A stretch of DNA of 35,028 nucleotides from JAYUDN01 sp043739785 (GTDB taxonomy: Bacteria > Patescibacteriota > Gracilibacteria > BD1-5 > UBA2023). Under the pieces are notes generated by a model. The model did not search any database, was not told where the DNA came from, and saw only the letters and a list, made by a program, of their open reading frames with translations. Made by a program: the position numbers and the translations under genes. Numbering within the stretch: the stretch's first letter is position 1; each line of letters starts with the position of its first letter. The stretch is taken from positions 1 through 35,028 of the forward strand of contig JAYUDN010000018.1 in assembly GCA_043739785.1 (NCBI GenBank), read 5' to 3'. This document shows positions 10,014 to 17,964 of the stretch, in pieces.

Positions 10014-10259
10014 ATGGGACTCGATACAATACCTCCACACTGAACTGCACAGATACCTTCGTATTCTCAGGAACAAGTTGCGCTTGCAAATAAAAGATTA
10101 AATGAAGCTACTCTTTCAGGGGATCCTATGACATGAGTAGAAGCTCTGAAGGATTTTCAATTGACTTTGGCGACAGCAAGTCTAGTAGACTGAATCAAGA
10201 ACGGTTCAATTACTACTAGAGACCAGCTTCTTAGTGCATTATTTAATCTTAAGATATAA
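10014..10259 (+). CDS. small hypothetical protein, 81 aa
   Basis: The product starts MGLDTIPPHGTAQIPSYSQ and is read with three TGA=Gly codons (HGT, TGV, DGI). It is mostly helical and Ala/Leu-rich (EQVALANKRLNEATLSG..., LATASLVDGIKNG...TTRDQLLSALFNL), soluble, with no signal peptide. The family is not recognised. A good -35 box lies upstream and a bidirectional terminator downstream, so it looks like a self-contained transcription unit. Confidence 0.65.
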
Positions 10260-10330
10260 GAATAATCTCAGATACGTAGAATTTACTGTATTGTAATATA
10301 AGTACATACTCCTCACAGGAAATAATAAAA

Positions 10331-10360
10331 ATAGGAGACGATATGTCTCCTGTTTTTTGT
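10331..10360. terminator. bidirectional terminator between the 81-aa orphan and groEL
   Basis: The hairpin AGGAGAC-gatat-GTCTCCT (10333-10351) is followed by GTTTTTT on the plus strand and by ATTTTTATT on the minus strand. It serves the convergent orphan and groEL. Confidence 0.85.
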
Positions 10361-10367
10361 ATATTTT

Positions 10368-12011
10368 CTAGTACATCCCACCCATTCATCCCATACCTCC
10401 CATTCCACCTCCTGGTGGCATAGCTGGTTCTTCTTTTTTCGGAGCGTCGACGATGAGGGCTTCGGTCGTCAGGAACATCCCGGCGATCGAGATCGCATTT
10501 TCGAGGGCACATCGCTCGACTTTGGTTGGATCGATAATACCCGCTTTGACGAGGTCTTTGTATTCATCCATCGCGGCATCGTATCCATAGTGTGGATCCT
10601 TGTGGCTCGCGACTTCATTGACCACCACAGCCCCTTCTTTTCCGGCATTTTCCGCAATCTGGCGAACCGGATAGGTGAGGGCACGAGCGACGATATCCGC
10701 ACCGACCTTTTCCTCTTTCGAAAATGAAGCAGTCTCGAGTATCTTTGAAGCCTTGAGAAGAGCCACTCATCCACCTGCGACGATTCCTTCATCGACGGCG
10801 GCCTTGGTCGCATTGAGAGCATCCTCGATTCGAAGCTTCTTCTCTTTCATCTCGACTTCACTTGCGGCTCCGACCTTTATGACGGCGATACCGCCAGCAA
10901 GCTTCGCAATCCGCTCCGCGATTTTCTCTTTATCGTAGTCCGACTTGGTGACTTCGATGAGCTTCTGGAGTTCTTTCACTCGACCGTCGATGAGGTGCTT
11001 TTCTCCACCGCCGCTGATGATCGTCGTATTTTCCTTCGTCGAGATGACGACCTTCGCATGACCGAGGTGTTCGACGGATGCATTTTCGAGTTTGTACCCG
11101 GTTTCTTCTGTGATGAGGGTCGCGCCGGTGAGGATCGCAAGGTCTCGAAGCATCTCTTTCTTCCTATCTCCAAATCCTGGAGCCTTGATCCCGAGAACCG
11201 TGAGGACTCATTTGAGTTTATTGAGTATTATTCCTGTCAACGCTTCTCCATCGATATCATCGGCGATAATCACGAGTTCACGCTTTCCTCACTGAGCGAG
11301 GGCTTCGAGGACACCGATGATATCCTTGAGACTCGAGATCTTCTTATCCGTGATGAGGATATGAGCATCCGATATACGCCCCTCCATCTTCTCACCATCG
11401 GTGATCATATATGGAGAAATATATCCATTGTCGAACTTCATCCCTTCGGTCACTTCGACTTCGAGTCCAAAAGTCTTTCCTTCTTCGACGGTGATGACTC
11501 CATCCTTTCCGACTTTTTCCATCGCTTCTGCGATAATCTGTCCGACCTCAGCATCCTGTGCTGAGATAGTCGCGACCTGTTCGATCTCTTCCTGACTGTG
11601 GAGGGTTTTACTCATACGAGCGAGTTCCGCTACCACGAGGGTTCCGGCTTTTTTCATCCCGTTTTTGAGTTCGATCGCATTGATTCCTGATCGGATCTCA
11701 CGCAGTCACTCTTTCACCATCGCGTAGGTGAGGAGCGTCGCGGTCGAGGTTCCGTCTCCAGCGGCATCGTTGGTTTTACTGGCCGCTTCCTTGATAAGCT
11801 CAGCGCCCATATTTTCGATCTTGTCTTCGAGTTCGATTTCTTTCGCGATCGTGACTCCGTCATTGGTGACCTGAGGAGCACCATAGGACTTCGAGAAGAT
11901 GACATTGCGACCCTTGGGTCCGATGGTCGCGGAGACGACCTTCGCGACCTTTTCCATACCGGTGAACATTTTGAGACGAGCTTCGTCTCCGAAGTGAATT
12001 TGCTTTGACAT
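10368..12011 (-). CDS. groEL: chaperonin GroEL (Hsp60)
   Basis: This is the ATP-driven 14-mer folding chamber that works with GroES. Length is 547 aa, the canonical size. Motifs: ATIGPKGRNVIF, TNDGVTIAKEIELED, NDAAGDGTSTATLLTYA (ATP site), VEEGKTFGLEVEVTEGMKFDNGYISPYM, and the C-terminal Gly-Met tail PGGGMGGMGGMGGMY. Only a few glycines are TGA; most are GGA or GGT. It starts MSKQIHFGDEARLKMFTG at ATG 12011. The leader is a TTTTAACTTTTAGC-type low-complexity tract. It is separated from groES by an oppositely oriented gene, so it needs its own promoter. Confidence 0.97.
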
Positions 12012-12057
12012 AGTGTAGTAGTTAAAAGCTAAAAGTAGAAAGTTAAAAGTTTAGAGT
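12012..12057. repeat. low-complexity GTTAAAAG/AGTTTAGAGT leader repeat of groEL
   Basis: Degenerate units GTTAAAAGC, TAAAAGTAG, AAAGTTAAAAG and AGTTTAGAGT (12048-12057) occupy the groEL leader. The 10-mer AGTTTAGAGT recurs twice inside murD (21991-22000, 22012-22021), and AGTTAAAAGTTAAAA units recur in the groES leader. Confidence 0.6.
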
Positions 12058-12086
12058 GATAGTTTATATGAATCAGTATGATGAAC

Positions 12087-12117
12087 TATATAAGAAAATA
12101 TTAATTTAATTTGACAA
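12087..12117 (-). promoter_or_regulatory. possible groEL promoter
   Basis: On the minus strand TTGTCA (12117-12112) is followed by TATATA (12092-12087) at 19 nt, or TTATAT at 18 nt. Its -35 overlaps the -35 of the divergent orphan promoter. The match is moderate. Confidence 0.35.
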
Positions 12118-12138
12118 ATTTTATAGGGAGGGTATATT
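12111..12138 (+). promoter_or_regulatory. promoter of the 124-aa orphan
   Basis: TTGACA (12111-12116), a 16-nt spacer and TATATT (12133-12138) lie 38 nt before the ATG. A second TATAAT sits 8 nt before the ATG and could give a near-leaderless transcript. Confidence 0.6.
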
Positions 12139-12176
12139 CAAAGTCGTTCCATTTACTAAAATTATAATTTATTTTT

Positions 12177-12551
12177 ATGAAATCAGGAGAAAGGATTACT
12201 CATTTTCAATACGGTTCTGATGGTAATCATATGGAACAACCCGTGAGTTGACCACAAGATTTTCTAACTCAGGAATTTTTAGCGAATGGCCAGGTTCCAA
12301 CTTCTTGTTTATGATGCGAATTTCTTTGTCGAGATTCACAAGGAAATGTTCAGGGCATTCTAATTAAAGATATAAAACGAAAAGGAGATTCTAAAAGCAA
12401 TTTTGAATTAGTTCATGCTAATTTTCAAGTTCTTTGCCGACATGGAAGAGAATGATTATCGGATACTCTAGAAAGAGCCGATCAACTTAACGGTTTATTA
12501 GTACAAAATCTCAATTGAACTCCTAAAAATTGCCCAATAGAGACAAATTAA
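12177..12551 (+). CDS. hypothetical protein, 124 aa, Cys-containing
   Basis: This gene is visible only with TGA=Gly (four TGAs). The product has a cysteine cluster CLGCEFLC (about residues 44-51), then VLCRHGRE and a C-terminal NCPIE. That pattern could bind metal, but no known zinc-finger spacing is clear. It has no signal peptide or membrane helix. The family is not recognised. It lies between groEL and groES in the opposite orientation, and its TAA stop overlaps the groES stop (shared TTAA, 12548-12551). Confidence 0.65.
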
Positions 12552-12862
12552 TTCACCTTTGCTAAAATATACTCAAATGCGACGATTTTGTACGTAGTTT
12601 CTCCGACCTTCACATCATCTCAGCTGTACTGTCCGCTAATCACTCGATCTCCTTTCTGGAGGTCGATTTTTGTGAGCTTGCCATCCTTATCAACTTTTCC
12701 TGGTCCGACGGTGATGACTTCATAGAGAGAGGGGCGTTCTTTGTTCGCACTATCAGGGATGATAATTCCAGAGGCGGTCATTTTTTCTTGTTCGACCGGC
12801 CGGAGCAGTACTCGATCCGATAGGGGAGTGAGCTTCTCGATCATATCGTGGGTTATGGACAT
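12548..12862 (-). CDS. groES: co-chaperonin GroES
   Basis: This is the heptameric lid of the GroEL chamber. The 104-aa product contains IEKLTPLSDRVLLRPVEQEKMTASGIIIPDSANKE (N-terminus plus mobile loop), VITVGPGKVDKDGKL, and KGDRVISGQYSGDDVKVGETTYKIVAFEYILAKVN, where one Gly (after QYS) is TGA. The start at ATG 12862 gives a short N-terminal extension (MSITHDM) before the conserved core. The leader is TCACTCTCTT-ATG, without a Shine-Dalgarno site. A CIRCE-like operator with two candidate promoters lies about 140-210 nt upstream. Confidence 0.95.
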
Positions 12863-12867
12863 AAGAG

Positions 12868-12895
12868 AGTGAAAAGTTAAAAGTTAAAAATGAAA
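12868..12895. repeat. AAGTTAAAAGTTAAAA leader repeat of groES
   Basis: Direct repeats of AAGTTAAA sit directly upstream of groES. They resemble the groEL leader repeat. Confidence 0.55.
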
Positions 12896-12910
12896 ATAAC
12901 CAGGGGTGGT

Positions 12911-12979
12911 TTTTGTCATTCTCGTTTACGAGAATCTGTCTTTATTCTCGAGAGATTCTCCTATCGGAGAATGACAAAA
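12911..12979. repeat. REP/MITE-like palindromic element in the groES leader
   Basis: The outer arms TTTTGTCATTCTC (12911-12923) and GAGAATGACAAAA (12967-12979) are exact inverse complements. Inside are two smaller hairpins, ATTCTCgtttacGAGAAT and GATTCTCctatcGGAGAAT, and a central ATTCTCGAGA. This layout resembles the widespread GTCATTCCCGC...GCGGGAATGAC repetitive palindromes, here in an AT-rich form. It would be transcribed in the groES leader. Confidence 0.65.
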
Positions 12980-12999
12980 GAGAACAAACGACGAAATGC

Positions 13000-13027
13000 A
13001 TTTTATTTTTTTCTCTCATAAAGTCAA
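13000..13027 (-). promoter_or_regulatory. candidate groES promoter (proximal)
   Basis: On the minus strand TTGACT (13027-13022), a 16-nt spacer and TAAAAT (13005-13000). It lies directly downstream of the CIRCE-like element. Confidence 0.55.
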
Positions 13028-13032
13028 AAAAA

Positions 13033-13059
13033 TTAGCACATATTTTTGTATAGTGCTAA
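13033..13059. promoter_or_regulatory. CIRCE-like HrcA operator upstream of groES
   Basis: TTAGCAC-N13-GTGCTAA has the arm sequence and spacing of CIRCE (TTAGCACTC-N9-GAGTGCTAA); only the two innermost bases of each arm differ. A second minus-strand promoter, TTGAAA (13074-13069) with TATACA (13052-13047), places its -10 box inside the element, a good position for repression. HrcA itself is not in the window. The rest of 12863-13162 holds the leader repeat, the REP-like element and the promoters listed here. Confidence 0.6.
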
Positions 13060-13102
13060 TTTTATATATTTCAAAAAATACTGAATTTCTCTCAATATTT
13101 GC

Positions 13103-13129
13103 TTGCAATCCTACAATATCTTGTACAAT
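13103..13129 (+). promoter_or_regulatory. candidate promoter of the 163-aa orphan
   Basis: TTGCAA (13103-13108), a 15-nt spacer and TACAAT (13124-13129) lie 33 nt before the ATG. Confidence 0.45.
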
Positions 13130-13162
13130 AAAATTGTTCAGTACTTCTAATCTTTTCAGTCT

Positions 13163-13654
13163 ATGGTTACTATTAAGAGACGAGTTCAGGTATATTTTCG
13201 ACAGGCAGAAGCATGAACAAGATGGGAATGGAATGACTGGAAACTTCCTTTAGTAGAAATTAAGGCTCAATCCAAGTGATGAGTACCTCAGGTTGAAGAT
13301 AAAACGCAAAAACAAGTAACATGAACCTTAGGAATGAGTACTCTTGTAGAACTTCCAACTGGAACTGTTCATTTGAGTTTGGAGAAGATGTGATTTCTCC
13401 AGGAAAGAGCTGATATATTGGGTTTACCAGTCAAGGACTATATACATATTCTCAGTATTCGACTCAGACCATATCTGCATTCGTCTAAAAATATCCATAT
13501 TGTAGACGAACTCATAGAGAGAAGCACTCCTGATTTTTTGGACCATATTGATAGAACATTTACCGTAGAAAATTGAGAATTCAATCTCAAAGCCTATGAT
13601 ATTAAAACCGTTGGTACTAATATTCAGGATTTTGTAGATTGAAAAAGGAGTTAA
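13163..13654 (+). CDS. hypothetical protein, 163 aa, very rich in UGA glycine
   Basis: Seven of the eleven glycines are TGA, including a TGA TGA pair, so the gene is invisible to standard-code callers. The product has a basic N-terminus (MVTIKRRVQVYFRQ), a middle segment GTLGMSTLVELPTG, and a charged, probably alpha/beta C-terminal half (ILSIRLRPYLHSSKNIHIVDELIERS...). It has no signal peptide or membrane helix. The family is not recognised. It has its own promoter, divergent from groES, and ends 10 nt before the convergent HD-domain gene. Confidence 0.65.
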
Positions 13655-13664
13655 TAGAATATTT

Positions 13665-14297
13665 TTACATCTCTGCGAGGCCATTCGTCTTCGGGACTTC
13701 ACAACCGATCATCATGAGGAAGGCTTCCATATGAGCGATATCTTTTTTCTTTTGTTCATTGCGCTCGGCTTTCGCGGTTTTCGTATGGAACTGATATTTA
13801 TTGAGTAGTGAGTAGACGAACTGCCAGAAGGCACCATCAGAAATCTCAAGGTGGCCCTGGGTTCGGATTTCTCGGAGGTAATTCTGAGAATAGAAAAACT
13901 CTTTCTCGGTCCCGATATTATCAAGATCCGCATCTTGGATGATTTCTTCGAGAAGATTGTGGGGTTTGGCAAAGAGCACGGTCGCCATGATGATATGTTC
14001 TATAGTTTCGATACGATCCTTTGGATAGTTTTTCGACTCGAGCCACTTTCGACAGAGTTGCGCGCCGTAGTATTCGTTTTTACTGTACTGTACGGTGAAA
14101 CCAGTATCGTGAAACAATGCCGCAATCTGTACATCCTGAAGATCTTCATTGCCGAGTTCTTCCTGGAGACCGAGGTAAGTGGATCGTTCATACACTCCTA
14201 CTGTATGCCCAGGATTGTGGTAGGGATAGTCTTTGCAACTTTCGAGAAGATGAAGCACATATTCCTTGGCTTCTTGGACGATATTGGATTGAGTCAT
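13665..14297 (-). CDS. HD-domain metal-dependent phosphohydrolase
   Basis: The 210-aa HD-superfamily protein has YHNPGHT (about residues 26-32) supplying the first His, LFHDTGF (about 61-67) the HD pair, a further His in IEHIIMAT, and DADLDNIG the final Asp. The whole metal-binding H...HD...H...D set is therefore present. Such stand-alone HD proteins hydrolyse nucleotides or cyclic nucleotides; the substrate cannot be read from the sequence. No TGA codon is used. It is preceded by the repeat-rich gap at 14298-14633. Confidence 0.8.
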   Translation of the reverse strand: MTQSNIVQEAKEYVLHLLESCKDYPYHNPGHTVGVYERSTYLGLQEELGNEDLQDVQIAALFHDTGFTVQYSKNEYYGAQLCRKWLESKNYPKDRIETIEHIIMATVLFAKPHNLLEEIIQDADLDNIGTEKEFFYSQNYLREIRTQGHLEISDGAFWQFVYSLLNKYQFHTKTAKAERNEQKKKDIAHMEAFLMMIGCEVPKTNGLAEM

Positions 14298-14302
14298 ATA
14301 TG

Positions 14303-14437
14303 AGCAGGTTAGGTGGTAGCTGGTGTGCTGGTTTGCAGGTTGGCTGGTTTGGAGTCTAGCTGGTTAGCTGGTAGGCCGGGAAGTTTGGAAGCTAGGAGGG
14401 GGAGGCTGGTTTGGAGGGGGTTAGCTGGTTGGCTGAT
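14303..14437. repeat. degenerate AGCTGGTT tandem repeat array
   Basis: About 135 bp are built from G/T-rich variants of AGCTGGTT, GGCTGGTTT and TTTGGAGG. The same octamer forms a tight array inside murD (22257-22308). It occupies much of the 336-bp gap 14298-14633; the remainder holds the secD promoter and AT-rich sequence with no gene. Confidence 0.7.
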
Positions 14438-14581
14438 TTGATATTCGTAGAACTCAGAGGGGAGTGTAGGAGAAGTGCTGCCTTCCCTGTAAGAAATGCT
14501 TACAAAACTACTATCATTCCTTGAGTTTACATTCAGTCCTCCTAGTTTATCATATTTTTTTCTATTTCGCAAAAGGTTTAT

Positions 14582-14609
14582 TTGCAAAAAGGTTACTTTT
14601 TTCTATAAT
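14582..14609 (+). promoter_or_regulatory. secD promoter
   Basis: TTGCAA (14582-14587), a 16-nt spacer and a perfect TATAAT (14604-14609) lie 24 nt before the secD ATG. The sequence before the -10 (TTTTTTC-TATAAT) is the same as in the LCP gene promoter. Confidence 0.7.
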
Positions 14610-14633
14610 CCACTTGATTTTAATTTTCTCGGT

Positions 14634-16385
14634 ATGAAAAACAACCTCCGCCTCCTCATTGTAACAGGAATCACTCTCGTTTGTGCCCTCTATATTTTCC
14701 CTTGGGATAGTTTCGGAATCCAGCCATTTATAAATATCAAACCCTACCGACTTGGTCTTGATCTTCATGGAGGAGTAGAGCTCGATTATAAGGTGGATTT
14801 TGCAGATACTGCTGCTCTTTCTGGAAATGTCGTCAATAAAGGAACGGTTATCGAAGGACTCAAGTCTATCATCGATAAGCGTGCCAATGGCCTCGGACTC
14901 TCAGATCCGACGATACAGACCGCTCAGTATGGAGATGAGTCCCATATTATTGTCCAGATTCCGACGCAGGATTATGGAAACATCAGCGACGAAGCGAAAG
15001 CGAAAAAAAATGTTGAGGATATTATCAAGGCCAAGGAAACGATAGGTAAAGTCGTCAAGCTCGAGTTCAAAGAGGAGAAAAAGGATATAACTGATGCTGA
15101 TAAAGCCGAGCGAAAAACGATTGCTGATAAGGCACTTGCAGAATTACAATCGGGGACTGAATTTGCTACCATTGGAGCGAAATACTCATCGCAATACGAA
15201 AATGTCGGATTTGTCACTTCAACTGGAGCTCTTCCTCCTGAGGCACAATTTACCGGATATGAGAACATTACGACATTTCCGTATACGACGGAAGTGGTTC
15301 AGACTCGAGGACAGGGAAGTATGAAACTCGGAGCGGATGGAAAGACACCTGAGTTGGTCCCTGGAAATGGTGGGTATGCGATCGTCAGACTGACGAGTAT
15401 CATACCGAAAGAAACCCTCACCCTCAGTGGGACCACGACTACAAAAAACGAATACGCCTATACTCTCCTCTTCGTCGATGAACGCCCGAGTCTCTGGACT
15501 CCTGCAGCTACGGCCGATGGAAAAATACTCAATGATAAATACCTCCTTCAAGCTGGAGTTTCCTTCACTCAAGCCGGATCTCCTCAGGTAGATCTCATCT
15601 TCAATAACGAAGGAAAAGCGATATTTGCTGAACTTACCAAGCGACTTATCGGAAAGCCTATTGCTATCTATGTCGGCGGAGAACTCCTCACTGCGCCGAC
15701 CGTACAATCGGTGATTCCCGATGGAAGAGCAGTTATTACCGGACAGTATACGATCGAATCAGCACAAAAGCTCGCGAATGACATCAACACAGGTATTGTC
15801 CCCGCACCGATTTACCTTACCTCAGAGCGAACCATCGATGCCAAGATAGGAGCTCATGCCCTCAGTCAGATCCTCGTTGCCGGAGTTATCGGTCTTTGTA
15901 TCATCGTGATGTTTCTTACGACTTTTTACCGAGTGAGTGGGCTCTTGGCTGGAGTCGCTCTCGTCGTCTACGCGATGATACTGATTGCCTTGGTTAAGTT
16001 CTTTGGTATTGTTTTATCACTTGCTTCGATTGCCTGAGTTATCCTCTCGATAGGGCTCGCCATCGATGCCAATATCCTTATATTTGAACGTATGAAGGAA
16101 GCCCTTCGATCTGGGAATGTGATGGAAAAATCTATCGTTCTCGGATTCGAAAAGTCTTGGACGGCTATCTGGGATTCTCATATTACCTCTCTGACTTCCG
16201 CCGTTATCCTCTATATTTTTGGAATTTCACTCATCAAGGGCTTTGGTCTCATGCTCGGACTTGGTATCGTCCTTTCTCTCTTTACTGCGATGTGGGTGAG
16301 TCGGGTTCTTATTATAGCCGTTGGGGCGAAAATGCATGGAAATAGTGAGCTCTTCGTCGGACTCAAGAAAGAGAAGAGCGTATAA
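14634..16385 (+). CDS. secD: protein translocase subunit SecD with an insertion
   Basis: This RND-type membrane subunit uses the proton gradient to finish Sec export. It is 583 aa. TM1 lies near residues 7-25, followed by YRLGLDLHGGVELDY and the P1 ectodomain. P1 appears interrupted at about residues 147-265 by a segment reading AERKTIADKALAELQSG, TEFATIGAKYSSQ and GGYAIVRL, which resembles a parvulin (PpiC) rotamase. The P1 pattern resumes with ILNDKYLLQAG...DLIFNNEGKAIFAELTKRLIGKPIAIYVGGELLTAPTV. Five C-terminal TMs begin after about residue 410 and include ASIAGVILSIGLAIDANILIFERMKE, whose first Gly (residue 468) is TGA. SecF does not follow. ATG 14634 fits the TM1 position; the next gene lies 53 nt downstream. 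Confidence 0.9.
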
Positions 16386-16438
16386 ATGAGTGATAAGTAA
16401 TTAGACATTCGATGATCTTCTAATCGCCCCCTTGATGT

Positions 16439-17956
16439 ATGATTACCACTAATGAGACACTGACTGAAAAATTTGCTCGTAAGGGACTGTGGCTCTATAT
16501 ATTTACTTTTCTGGTTGCGCCTATCGGCTATATCATCAAGATGATCCTTTCACAGGATCTCTCCGTGAGTGAAATAGGAGCACTTTACTGAATCATTAGT
16601 TTTCTCTGATTACTGAATATTTATAGTGATCTTGGTATGGTAGAAAGCTTAAATTATTTTCTGCCAAAATACGCCGTCAAAAAAGAATACCAGTCCATAA
16701 AATACCTTCTTTCATTTACCTTTGTCGTACAACTCCTCTCATCTATAGTTGTTTCACTCGTTGTATACTTGACTGCTGAATGGCTAGCAATTCACTATTT
16801 TCACGACCTTCATATCGTTGGCATGATACGCATTGCTTCGCTCTATTTCATTGGTCTTTGACTGATACACTTTACCACTGCTATTTTTTCTTCGCTTCAG
16901 TATGTTAAGCTCCAGAAGGGAATTGATGCTGTACGAGCTATTGCTACCCTCCTCTGAACGGCAATACTTTTTTTTGCAGGATCGGGATCAATGACTAGTT
17001 ATATGTGGTGCTGGATAATAGGTATTTTTTCATGATCCCTTTTTGGCTTGTTTTTCATGATTCGCAATATCTATAATCCCTACTTGAGTCATGTTATATA
17101 TAAAAAAGATATAGAAATTAGAAAAAATTTTGTTTACTACTCAGCGGCAACTTTTCTCACAAGCAATGTTGCTGTTCTCCTTTCTCAAGTGGATATACAG
17201 CTCGTCGTGTATCTTCTCGGTACGAAAGAGGCTTGATTCTATTCAAACTATCTTTCTCTTATTGGAATTCCTTTTATTTTTCTCTCTCCAATTCTCTGAT
17301 TTCTATTTCCAGTCATTTCTGAATTCTCTGGGAGTGGAAATACTAAAAAAATTTGTACTATAGTCCAGACGTTTACCCTTTATCTTTGTATTATTGGAAT
17401 TTGGGTGAGCGTGGTTTTTTTACTACTAGGAGATGCGATGAGTATAGGTTTTTTTACGGATAAATTCAGAGAATCAGGCATTATTTTAAAGTTTAGTGCG
17501 CCATTTATAGTATTTAATCTCTTGATTCAACTCCACTTCCAAATCCTCTCTGGAATAGGAAAAATACGAGCCAAGTTTCTTATGTTTGCCGTAGTACTTC
17601 CGATCAATATTTTTCTCAATCTCCTTTTTATTCTATACTTCAAAATGTGAGCTCGAGGCTCAGCCCTCGCAGTTGGAATTTCCTGGATCCCTCTCTACCT
17701 TATGAGCGGATACTTTATCCGAGAGTATATCACAATGATTGATTTTCGAATGATTCTTCTTAATATTTGAGGATGTACCATATACGGTATCATTACTTAC
17801 GGGGTTCTCCTAAACCTCATGGTTGAGACCAGATGAGAGTACATCATAACTTTTTTAGTTGCAATAATCTTTGCTTTTGCTATATTCATACCGATTAACT
17901 ATCGATTGATAAAAGATTTCCTCATATCTTTTCGATGAGGACTTATCATTAAATAA
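16439..17956 (+). CDS. Wzx/MATE-like polysaccharide flippase
   Basis: The 505-aa protein has about 12-14 hydrophobic segments and many in-frame TGA=Gly codons within the membrane helices. The N-terminus FARKGLWLYIFTFLVAPIGYIIKMILSQDLSVSEIGALYGIISFLGLL is the pattern of O-antigen/polysaccharide transporters (MVF superfamily). It would flip lipid-linked glycans across the cytoplasmic membrane. A relation to MurJ is possible, but the sequence looks more like the Wzx branch. It is followed after 8 nt by the giant membrane protein, with which it is probably co-transcribed. The start at ATG 16439 was chosen by frame and hydrophobicity; an overlapping ATG at 16435 is out of frame. Confidence 0.8.
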
Positions 17957-17964
17957 TTTTATTT

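Noticed and set aside
10995..11564. Long plus-strand open frame antisense to groEL
   Set aside because: It is a shadow of the GroEL frame; the translation is low-complexity Asp/Ser/Phe and matches nothing.
14303..14437. CRISPR array
   Set aside because: Units are 8-9 bp and degenerate, without spacers of constant length, and there are no cas genes.
14309..14587. 92-codon minus-strand open frame over the AGCTGGTT array
   Set aside because: The translation is just the repeat (PANPLQTS...) plus an unrelated start; it overlaps the secD promoter and has no domain.
14496..14633. Longer SecD N-terminus starting at 14496
   Set aside because: It would run through the secD promoter; MKNNLRLLIV at 14634 places TM1 where SecD has it.
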